A DNA stretch of 6,471 nucleotides from JBKHBQ01 sp046542305 (GTDB taxonomy: Bacteria; Bacteroidota; Bacteroidia; Bacteroidales; 4484-276): NCBI GenBank assembly GCA_046542305.1, contig JBKHBQ010000227.1, forward strand, positions 1 to 6,471. The letters are read 5' to 3'. Below, piece by piece: positions 1-5,716 of this stretch. Under the pieces are notes generated by a model that saw only the letters and a list, made by a program, of their open reading frames with translations, was not told the DNA's origin and did not search any database. Both the position numbers and the translations under genes were made by a program. Within the stretch, counting starts at the first letter, position 1, and the number at the start of each line of letters is the position of its first letter.

Positions 1-3
1 GAA

Positions 4-384
4 TTAATCGAACAATTCGTCGTCGCGCTCCAAAAGCAGCACAGACTGCTGTGGTACAATAAAAAACTTTTCACCCTGAAACATCACTTCCACGGCGCCT
101 TTTTGCATAAAGATGGCCAGATCGCCCTCGCGCACCTGCAGTGGGATGTATTTGGTTTTTTCTTCAGGATTTTTCCATGGCTCATCGCTGTCGGCAGCAG
201 GAAGCGTAATGGGATAGCCCGGGCCCGCTTTCACTACATACCCGCTCTGCACTTCTTCCTTCTCCTGGTATCCCGGCGGAAGGTAGAGCCCGCCGCGGGT
301 TTTCTTGTCTTGCGATTTGGGCCTGATCAGCACCCGGTCGCCCACTACGATCAGTTTACTTAAGTCCGGTCGATCCTTTGTCAT
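4..384 (-). CDS. GroES/Cpn10-like co-chaperone paralogue, 126 aa
   Basis: The protein has the GroES (chaperonin-10) beta-barrel pattern: residues 11-21 (LIVVGDRVLIR) match the first strand with its G-D-R-V core, residues 29-37 (TRGGLYLPP) sit where the GroEL-binding mobile loop lies, and residues 86-118 (REGDLAIF, then EVMFQGEKFFIVPQQSVL) match the C-terminal half with the V-G-D and 'dG-e-y-x-I-v-x-x-s-d-I-l' signature. It is about 30 residues longer than a standard ~95-residue GroES, mainly from a charged insertion at about 58-83 and an acidic tail (ERDDELFD). The start at 384 is chosen because the fold begins eight residues later; an upstream in-frame ATG at 540 would run through the promoter region and add 52 residues unlike GroES. 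AAGGA abuts the ATG, too close to be a normal ribosome site. No groEL is adjacent, so this is probably a divergent paralogue rather than the main GroES. Inferred role: chaperonin partner or GroES-fold protein in the cytosol. Confidence 0.85.
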   Translation of the reverse strand: MTKDRPDLSKLIVVGDRVLIRPKSQDKKTRGGLYLPPGYQEKEEVQSGYVVKAGPGYPITLPAADSDEPWKNPEEKTKYIPLQVREGDLAIFMQKGAVEVMFQGEKFFIVPQQSVLLLERDDELFD

Positions 385-411
385 TCCTTCAAAGATATTC
401 GATATGAACGG

Positions 412-419
412 CAAAAGTA
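412..419 (-). promoter_or_regulatory. Candidate -7 promoter box (TACTTTTG) for the GroES-like gene
   Basis: Read leftward, TACTTTTG matches the Bacteroidota primary-sigma -7 consensus TAnnTTTG exactly and would put the transcript start about 20 bases before the ATG at 384. I do not see a clear -33 TTTG at the usual 19-21 base distance. A second exact match, TATCTTTG at 390-397, lies so close to the ATG that it would give a nearly leaderless message; the upstream box is preferred. Confidence 0.5.
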
Positions 420-475
420 CAAAATCATTTTTCCACCGTGTCGTTATACCTACATTCTCAAAGGATAATTTGACG

Positions 476-483
476 TAGTTTTG
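476..483 (+). promoter_or_regulatory. Candidate -7 promoter box (TAGTTTTG) for the mutL cluster
   Basis: TAGTTTTG matches the Bacteroidota TAnnTTTG -7 consensus and lies 18 bases before the ATG at 502, implying a short leader of roughly 10-15 bases. The leader is A/T-rich with no Shine-Dalgarno, as is common in this phylum. No clear -33 TTTG is found at the expected spacing, so the call rests on the -7 box and its position in a divergent intergenic region. Confidence 0.5.
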
Positions 484-501
484 TAAATTAAAATTCACAA
501 T

Positions 502-765
502 ATGCAAATCGTATTTTTCAGACGGCCCAAGCCTAAGCAATTCGATTACAAGTCACGCTATTACGACGAAGAAAAGGAAAAGCAGGAGAAGCGGCGCCGG
601 GAACTCGAGAAAGCCGGAAGCGGCGATACGGCATCGCTTCGCGGAGAAATCGATCGCCGCTGGCGCACTGCCGACCGCAGAAACCGCGCCAAAGCCAAGG
701 GGGTGAATGTACTGATCTATCTGGTTATCGCCGCCCTGCTGGTGTATTTTATTTTTTTCGTGTAG
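502..765 (+). CDS. Small basic tail-anchored membrane protein, 87 aa, unknown function
   Basis: I do not recognise a named family with certainty. Three parts are visible. Residues 1-21 are basic and aromatic, with the motif KQFDYKSRYYDEE. Residues 22-66 form a strongly charged Lys/Arg/Glu-rich segment likely to be helical, containing KEKQEKRRRELEKA and a second block RRWRTADRRNRAKAK. Residues 68-87 are one hydrophobic segment ending in YFIFFV, with no residues beyond it, so the protein is probably tail-anchored with its charged part in the cytosol (positive-inside rule). The F-x-Y-x-x-R-Y-Y type motif resembles short conserved proteins of Bacteroidota that sit near mutL, from memory only. It is the first gene of the rightward cluster, 52 bases before mutL and behind a candidate promoter. 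The charged cytosolic part could bind nucleic acid or membrane surface; this is speculation. Confidence 0.75.
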   Translation: MQIVFFRRPKPKQFDYKSRYYDEEKEKQEKRRRELEKAGSGDTASLRGEIDRRWRTADRRNRAKAKGVNVLIYLVIAALLVYFIFFV

Positions 766-817
766 TGCATTGGAGTTAAAGGATAAGGAATAAAAGACAG
801 GAAACAGTAGATTTCGC

Positions 818-2680
818 ATGGCGGATATTATTCATTTGCTTCCCGATTCAGTTGCCAACCAGATTGCTGCCGGTGAGGTGATCCAGCGTCCGGCATCGGC
901 TGTAAAAGAGTTGCTTGAAAATGCCGTGGATGCCGGCGCCGATCAGATCGACCTTGTGGTGAAGGATGCCGGCAAAACCCTCATTCAGGTAACCGATAAC
1001 GGCTGCGGCATGTCCGTAACCGATGCCCGGCTGGCGTTCGAGCGCCATGCCACCAGCAAGATCACTTCGGTAGACGATCTTTTTGCCATCCGTACCATGG
1101 GCTTCCGCGGCGAGGCCATGGCTTCCATCGCGGCCATCGCGCAGGTGGAACTGCGAACAAAGAAAACTGCAGAAGAACTGGGCACCTGCGTTACCATTGA
1201 AGGGTCGGAGGTGAAAAACCAGGAATTTTGCCAGTGCCCCCAGGGGACTACCATCATGGTGAAGAACCTGTTTTACAATGTGCCGGCACGACGCAAATTC
1301 CTTAAGTCAAATAATGTAGAACTGCGGCATATCCTGGAGGAATTCCAGCGGGTGGCCCTGGCCTGTCCCAATATTGCCTTCAGCATGTTCAACGACAGGC
1401 GTGCGGTATTTCAGCTCAAGCCTTCCACGCTCAAGCAAAGGATTGTTGCCATATTTGGTCAGCATTTCAATCAGCGCCTTCTGCCGGTAGAACAAACCAT
1501 GGACATGCTCACCATCAGCGGATTTGTAGGAAAACCCGAGCATGCAAAAAAAACGCGCGGTGAACAGTATTTTTTCGTGAACAACCGTTTCATGCGTCAT
1601 GCTTATCTGAACCACGCTGTCGACAGCGCCTTCGAGGAGCTGATACCTGAAAATGCACACCCGGGATATTTCATTTTTTTTGAGATCGATCCGAAAGAAA
1701 TCGACATCAACATCCATCCTACCAAAACAGAAATAAAATTTCAGGACGAGCGGCTGGTTTATTCGGTGCTGCGTTCGGCAGTTAAATCTGCGCTTGGCAA
1801 ATTCAGCGTTACACCGTCGCTTGATTTTGAGGTTGAGCCTGCATTCGACTTTAAAACGCCACCTAAAGGCACACCGGTCAAGCCTCCGCAAATCAAGATT
1901 AATCCCAATTTCAATCCCTTCGAAAAAAACCAGGGACTGACATCAGGACGCGAAAGCTCGAACCGGAAAAACTGGGAGAAGCTGTACACGGATAACAAGG
2001 ATTCCGATTTTCCTTCAGGAAAAGACGAAAGTCGAAGCCCTGGCTCGGGACAAATGCAGGCCGATCTTGGCGTGACGCATCCGCAGGAAAGCAACTTCTT
2101 CCAGCTCCACAACCGTTTTATCCTTTCGCAGGTAAAGTCGGGGCTGATGGTGATCGATCAGCAGAAAGCCCATGAGCGTATTCTTTTCGAACGCTACCTG
2201 GAGCTTTTGGGGTCGCAGCAATCGCTGTCGCAACAGGAACTGTTTCCCATCGGTTTATCGCTTTCGCCTGATGATGCCGAACTGCTTTACGAAATTATGG
2301 AAGATCTTAATCTGCTTGGCTTCAGCATAAAGCCGGATGAGAAAAAGAGTTTTCATTTCCTGATAGACGGCACCCCGGCCGATCTGAGACAGGGAGATCC
2401 CGTAGAACTGATCGAAGGGGTGATCGAGAGTTACAAAAACAACCTCATTCAGCTCAATCTTGATAAAAAGATTAATTTAGCACGCTCGTTGGCCAAAAAT
2501 ATGTCGATCAGGCATGGGCGGGTTTTGCAGCAATCGGAAATGAAAGCCGTGATCGAATCGTTGTTTAGCTGCAAAGTACCCGAACTTTCTATCGACGGGG
2601 ATCCTGTGGTGAGGGTGATCACCCTCGACGAACTTGCAGGGAAGCAGGCGAAAAACCATGAACAAAACAAAAAGAATTAA
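818..2680 (+). CDS. mutL: DNA mismatch repair protein MutL, 620 aa
   Basis: MutL couples MutS mismatch recognition to downstream strand removal. The N-terminal GHKL ATPase is intact: ANQIAAGEV (13-21), motif I KELLENAVDAGA (30-41) with the likely catalytic E31 and Mg-binding N35, motif II DNGCGM (60-65), motif III GFRGEA (95-100), then GTT (143-145) and LFYNVPARRKFL (151-162). The transducer domain carries the FFVNNRFMR and DINIHPTKTEIKF blocks (about 252-308). Residues about 345-425 are a Pro/Asn/Ser-rich linker. The C-terminal dimerisation domain starts near 426 (QLHNRFI) and holds DQQKAHERILFE (447-458) where endonuclease MutLs have DQHAxxExxxxE. The Cys motif and CPHGRP motif are also replaced (SIDGDP at 591-596), so nuclease activity is doubtful. 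Length is normal. The ATG is supported by alignment to the usual MutL N-terminus; AGGAA at 799-803 is a distant, weak ribosome site. Confidence 0.97.
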   Translation: MADIIHLLPDSVANQIAAGEVIQRPASAVKELLENAVDAGADQIDLVVKDAGKTLIQVTDNGCGMSVTDARLAFERHATSKITSVDDLFAIRTMGFRGEAMASIAAIAQVELRTKKTAEELGTCVTIEGSEVKNQEFCQCPQGTTIMVKNLFYNVPARRKFLKSNNVELRHILEEFQRVALACPNIAFSMFNDRRAVFQLKPSTLKQRIVAIFGQHFNQRLLPVEQTMDMLTISGFVGKPEHAKKTRGEQYFFVNNRFMRHAYLNHAVDSAFEELIPENAHPGYFIFFEIDPKEIDINIHPTKTEIKFQDERLVYSVLRSAVKSALGKFSVTPSLDFEVEPAFDFKTPPKGTPVKPPQIKINPNFNPFEKNQGLTSGRESSNRKNWEKLYTDNKDSDFPSGKDESRSPGSGQMQADLGVTHPQESNFFQLHNRFILSQVKSGLMVIDQQKAHERILFERYLELLGSQQSLSQQELFPIGLSLSPDDAELLYEIMEDLNLLGFSIKPDEKKSFHFLIDGTPADLRQGDPVELIEGVIESYKNNLIQLNLDKKINLARSLAKNMSIRHGRVLQQSEMKAVIESLFSCKVPELSIDGDPVVRVITLDELAGKQAKNHEQNKKN

Positions 2681-2703
2681 GTTATCAGTCCAAAGCACAA
2701 AAA

Positions 2704-3555
2704 ATGAACTATCAGCAATACCGGCCGCAAGGTTTCAGCTTACTGCCACCCGTGGTAAAAAACCTGTTGATACTGAACGCGATTTTTTTTCTGGCAACCA
2801 TTGCACTGCAAAAGGCATTCGGGATCGATCTGACTGAAATTCTGGGACTGCATTATTTTGCAGCACAGCAATTCAGCCCTTACCAGTTCATCACCTATAT
2901 GTTTATGCATGGCGGCCTCTCCCATATTTTCTTCAACATGTTTGCATTGTGGATGTTTGGCTACATTCTGGAAAATGTGTGGGGATCGAAGCGTTTTCTG
3001 GTATACTACCTGGTGACGGGCATCGGCGCGGCACTGGTGCATTACATAATTTTTTACTTCGAGTTCAATCCGCTGGTGGAGGCGCTCAACAGCATCATCA
3101 ACGATCCCACTTATTCCAACCTGGTGGCGCTCAACAATTCCATCGCCGGACAACTTTCGCCCTATTCCGGGCAGATCTATCTCGATTTTAAAGAATTCCA
3201 GAAGGATCTTTACCAACTGTCAAATGCACCCGACAACCGCGCCATTCTGGAAAGCGCACGCGGCTTCGTAATGGATTACAAGGAATACCTGCTCAACAAG
3301 CCCAATGTAATCGGCGCTTCGGGGGCGGTGTTCGGCATTCTGCTGGCTTTCGGGATGATGTTTCCCAACACGCTGCTATACATTTATTTCCTGTTTCCCA
3401 TCAAGGCCAAATGGTTTGTAATCTTTTACGGACTGCTCGAGCTGTACCTGGGTTTCACCAATTCCGACAGCAACGTGGCGCACTTCGCGCACCTGGGCGG
3501 CATGGTCTTTGGTTTTTTCCTCATCAAATACTGGAAACGCAAAGGGGTTTATTAA
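2704..3555 (+). CDS. Rhomboid family intramembrane serine protease with large loop insertion, 283 aa
   Basis: Rhomboids cleave transmembrane substrates within the membrane using a Ser-His dyad. Visible here: TM1 about 17-36; the QFITYMFMHGG approach (61-71) to TM2 with H74-x3-N78 (oxyanion-type positions, HIFFN); TM3 about 97-119; the serine motif GASG at 204-207 (S206) starting TM4; hydrophobic segments about 222-250; and TM6 with AHFAHLGG (259-266), H263 being the likely catalytic histidine. All key residues are present, so an active protease is expected. Unusual is a polar stretch of about 80 residues (120-200) between TM3 and the serine helix, which by rhomboid topology should face the periplasm beside the active site. 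A classic rhomboid core lacks it. It lies 23 bases after mutL and 3 bases before a second rhomboid. Substrates cannot be inferred. Confidence 0.93.
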   Translation: MNYQQYRPQGFSLLPPVVKNLLILNAIFFLATIALQKAFGIDLTEILGLHYFAAQQFSPYQFITYMFMHGGLSHIFFNMFALWMFGYILENVWGSKRFLVYYLVTGIGAALVHYIIFYFEFNPLVEALNSIINDPTYSNLVALNNSIAGQLSPYSGQIYLDFKEFQKDLYQLSNAPDNRAILESARGFVMDYKEYLLNKPNVIGASGAVFGILLAFGMMFPNTLLYIYFLFPIKAKWFVIFYGLLELYLGFTNSDSNVAHFAHLGGMVFGFFLIKYWKRKGVY

Positions 3556-3558
3556 GCT

Positions 3559-4494
3559 ATGTATTACCATCAGAATCCATTGGACGAAGTAAAGGATTTC
3601 TTTCGAAGGAAATCTGTGCTGGGCCGCCTGATCATTATCAATGTGGCGGTATTTCTGCTGGTTAACATTGTAAACCTGTTCCTTTGGCTCTTCCAGGTAC
3701 AGAACAACCCGGCCGGCATTCCGGGTATTTCCATACTCACCTACTACTTTTCGATACCGGCCAACATCGATTCCCTGCTTCTCAGGCCGTGGAGCATTTT
3801 CACCTACATGTTTCTTCACGAAAACCTGTTCCATATTTTCTTCAACATGTTCGTGCTGTACTTCGGCGGGCGCATTTTTATGGAATACCTCGACGATCGT
3901 AAACTGCTGAGTACGTACATTCTCGGAGGGCTGAGCGGTGCTGCATTTTATATTGCCGCTTTCAATCTTTTTCCGGTTTTCAGCGAAAGCGTTTATTATT
4001 CTGTGGCACTGGGCGCCAGTGCATCGGTGCTGGCTGTACTCATTGCCGTATCCACGTACGTTCCGGAATATTCGGTAGTTCTGTTTTTGTTTGGCCGCGT
4101 TAAACTTAAGTACCTAGCCCTGATCCTCATTGCCGTCGACCTTCTGAGCATAAACCGAGGAAACGCGGGAGGACACATTGCGCACCTTGGCGGCGCCTTT
4201 TGGGGATTTTTGTACATCAAAATGATGAAACAGGGCCGGGATGTAACCTTAAACCTGGGAAACATGAACTTTAAACGATTTTTCAGATTTTTCACCAAAC
4301 CCAAAAAATCTTCCCCGGGAAGCACGGGCAGCGGAAATAGCAGGCCCCTGACCGACGAGGAGTATAATTTCCGCAAAAACGAATACCAGGACCGCATTGA
4401 TAAGATCCTGGAGAAAATTTCCAAATCGGGTTACAACAGCCTGACCAAAGAGGAGAAAGAATTGCTGTTCAGATCGAGCAATAAGAAAAGCTGA
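3559..4494 (+). CDS. Rhomboid family intramembrane serine protease with cytosolic C-terminal tail, 311 aa
   Basis: This is a second rhomboid, adjacent to the first. Visible: TM1 about 22-46; SIFTYMFLHENLFHIFFN leading into TM2 with H92-x3-N96; TM3 about 116-138; the serine motif GASAS at 152-156 (S154), where the usual GxSG has Ala in place of the last Gly; hydrophobic segments about 171-198; and TM6 with GGHIAHLGG (204-212), H209 being the catalytic candidate. After TM6 comes a basic linker (FKRFFRFFTKPKK) and an 80-90 residue cytosolic tail. Its end (DRIDKILEKISKSGYNSLT, then EEKELLF) resembles the short C-terminal domain of many bacterial rhomboids listed as DUF6576, from memory. The loop insertion of the first rhomboid is absent. 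The dyad is complete, so proteolysis is plausible, with GASA leaving some doubt. The two genes are 3 bases apart and probably co-translated. Confidence 0.93.
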   Translation: MYYHQNPLDEVKDFFRRKSVLGRLIIINVAVFLLVNIVNLFLWLFQVQNNPAGIPGISILTYYFSIPANIDSLLLRPWSIFTYMFLHENLFHIFFNMFVLYFGGRIFMEYLDDRKLLSTYILGGLSGAAFYIAAFNLFPVFSESVYYSVALGASASVLAVLIAVSTYVPEYSVVLFLFGRVKLKYLALILIAVDLLSINRGNAGGHIAHLGGAFWGFLYIKMMKQGRDVTLNLGNMNFKRFFRFFTKPKKSSPGSTGSGNSRPLTDEEYNFRKNEYQDRIDKILEKISKSGYNSLTKEEKELLFRSSNKKS

Positions 4495-4500
4495 TTCTGC

Positions 4501-5622
4501 ATGGTGAAAAGTGCAAATAAATCCGCCGGACGTATGTGGGGCCTTCGCCTGACTGTCTTGCTGAATATCTTTTTAGCCACAGCCCTCGCGCTGTCATATC
4601 TTGCGCCGTACATCAGCCCGCAAAAAGCCTGGTTGCCCGCCATCCTCGGCTTGTTTTACCCTATGCTTTTCGTGCTGAACCTGTTGTTCATGATATGCTG
4701 GATCATCAAATGGCGGAGCTATTTCCTGATATCCCTGGTGGCACTGCTGGCAGGATGGACCATGTTTTTCAGGCATGTTGCCTTTAACGAGGAAAAACCC
4801 ATTGGCAGCTACGATGAGGCGCTGAAAGTCCTCAGCTACAATGTGCGTCTGTTCGATCAGCATATTACCGGAGGCAAGGACCTGTTTGTGCGCAATGCCA
4901 TTTTCGAGCTGGTAAAGGCCAAAGATGCAGGCATAGTTTGCTTTCAGGAGTTTTTTCATGGCAACGACAAATATTTTCCGACCATCGGCCCTTTCACAGA
5001 AATGCAGGACGCCAAAAACTTTCACGTAGATTACGTTAGAGAAGTGGAAGGCAGGAAACATTACGGTTTGGCCACTTTCACCAAATATCCCATTGTTAAC
5101 CGCGGTGAAATCCATTTTGAGGATGCCAAATCCAACTCGGGCATCTTTACCGATATTGTCTTTCGCGGCGATACCCTCCGTGTCTTCAATTTTCACCTCG
5201 AGTCGGTTAGGTTTTCGCGCAGCGACTATAAATATGTGGCGGAGGTGATGGATCCGTCCGCGTCAATTCCTTCATCCAGCTCCAGGATCATCCTGGGCAA
5301 ATTGCGGCAAGCCTTCAGGAAACGTGCTTCGCAGGCCGAAATAATCGAAGGTTATGTTGCGGCATCGCCTTACCCGGTTATCCTGTGCGGCGATTTTAAC
5401 GACACGCCCGCCTCGTATGCCTACCAGGTAATCAGCAGGAATCTGCATGATGCTTTTCTTGCAACAGGATGGGGCATTGGACCCACCTATGCCGGCAGTA
5501 TTCCCCTGTTGCGCATCGATTACATCCTGCACAGCGATCAACTCGAACCTTTTCGCTTTGCACGGATTCCCTCCACGAATTCGGATCACTACCCGGTTTC
5601 GTGCTATTTCAGGCTGAAATAA
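4501..5622 (+). CDS. Membrane-anchored endonuclease/exonuclease/phosphatase (EEP) family protein, 373 aa
   Basis: The EEP fold (DNase I, exonuclease III, sphingomyelinase, inositol phosphatases) hydrolyses phosphodiester or phosphate esters with a metal ion. The full active-site set is visible: N114 in SYNVRLFD, E150 in CFQEFF, H232 in FNFHLES, D298 and N300 in GDFNDTP, D340 in RIDYIL and H363 in SDHYPV. In front are three hydrophobic segments (about 14-36, 44-69, 73-91) after a basic N-terminus, which would place the catalytic domain outside the cytoplasmic membrane by the positive-inside rule. A Ser-rich, basic insertion lies at about 236-280, between the His and GDFN motifs. N-terminal elements such as LSYLAPYISP are familiar from Bacteroidota relatives. 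Substrate is unknown; an extracytoplasmic lipid or phosphodiester substrate fits better than chromosomal DNA, but that is inference. It starts 6 bases after rhomboid 2 and is the last gene of the cluster. A later Met (residue 12) is a possible alternative start. Confidence 0.92.
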   Translation: MVKSANKSAGRMWGLRLTVLLNIFLATALALSYLAPYISPQKAWLPAILGLFYPMLFVLNLLFMICWIIKWRSYFLISLVALLAGWTMFFRHVAFNEEKPIGSYDEALKVLSYNVRLFDQHITGGKDLFVRNAIFELVKAKDAGIVCFQEFFHGNDKYFPTIGPFTEMQDAKNFHVDYVREVEGRKHYGLATFTKYPIVNRGEIHFEDAKSNSGIFTDIVFRGDTLRVFNFHLESVRFSRSDYKYVAEVMDPSASIPSSSSRIILGKLRQAFRKRASQAEIIEGYVAASPYPVILCGDFNDTPASYAYQVISRNLHDAFLATGWGIGPTYAGSIPLLRIDYILHSDQLEPFRFARIPSTNSDHYPVSCYFRLK

Positions 5623-5648
5623 ACCTTCCTGAAACAGCACAGGATTTT

Positions 5649-5671
5649 ATTCGCAAAGCGAATTATTTTTT
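5649..5671 (+). terminator. Probable intrinsic terminator after the EEP gene
   Basis: ATTCGC (5649-5654), an AAA loop and GCGAAT (5658-5663) form a perfect 6-bp hairpin, followed by TATTTTTT (5664-5671). It lies 26 bases after the EEP stop codon and before the uvrB promoter, which is the expected place. The stem is short and only half G/C, so termination may be partial. Confidence 0.6.
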
Positions 5672-5683
5672 ACGTCAAAGCAT

Positions 5684-5691
5684 TAATTTTG
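5684..5691 (+). promoter_or_regulatory. Candidate -7 promoter box (TAATTTTG) for uvrB
   Basis: TAATTTTG matches the Bacteroidota TAnnTTTG consensus and lies 30 bases before the uvrB start codon, just after the terminator, implying a ~25-base leader. No clear -33 TTTG is seen. The leader contains a small perfect inverted repeat, CTTCA (5695-5699) / TGAAG (5704-5708) with a 4-base loop; too short to call a regulatory element. Confidence 0.55.
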
Positions 5692-5708
5692 TACCTTCAG
5701 TATTGAAG

Positions 5709-5716
5709 AAAGGAAG
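5709..5716 (+). promoter_or_regulatory. Ribosome binding site (AAAGGAAG) fixing the TTG start of uvrB
   Basis: AGGA at 5711-5714 sits 7 bases before the TTG at 5722, an ideal Shine-Dalgarno distance. An in-frame TGA at 5704-5706 and the lack of any in-frame ATG between it and the conserved N-terminus rule out an upstream ATG start. This is the clearest ribosome site in the window. Confidence 0.7.

Larger units (their letters stand above)
502..5622 (+). other. Predicted transcription unit: small membrane protein - mutL - rhomboid - rhomboid - EEP
   Basis: Five genes on the same strand have gaps of 52, 23, 3 and 6 bases. A -7 box lies in front of the first gene and a hairpin with a T-tract follows the last. 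No convincing internal promoter box is visible between mutL and the EEP gene. The 52-base gap before mutL could hold a weak internal start, since TAGATTTC at 808-815 is one base off the consensus, but it is too close to the ATG. Co-transcription is inferred, not demonstrated. Confidence 0.6.

Noticed and set aside
385..540. 52-codon N-terminal extension of the GroES-like gene, starting at an in-frame ATG at 540
   Set aside because: The added residues do not resemble a GroES N-terminus, the stretch overlaps the first codons of the opposing gene at 502, and it contains the promoter boxes. The start at 384 fits the fold.
808..815. TAGATTTC as a separate mutL promoter
   Set aside because: One mismatch from TAnnTTTG and only 2 bases before the ATG, leaving no room for a transcript start before the gene.
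1307..1891. 194-codon open frame on the minus strand inside mutL
   Set aside because: It lies opposite a gene with strong family motifs, its translation has odd Cys/Arg-rich composition and no recognisable domain; a shadow of mutL coding bias.
2740..3216. 158-codon open frame on the minus strand inside rhomboid 1
   Set aside because: Antisense to conserved rhomboid motifs with no recognisable features; treated as a shadow.
4594..5196. 200-codon open frame on the minus strand inside the EEP gene
   Set aside because: It runs opposite the membrane segments and catalytic motifs of a well-supported gene and shows no domain of its own.
5695..5708. Small inverted repeat CTTCA/TGAAG in the uvrB leader as an operator or riboswitch
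   Set aside because: A 5-bp stem is expected by chance, is not a known SOS-box type, and has no further structure around it.
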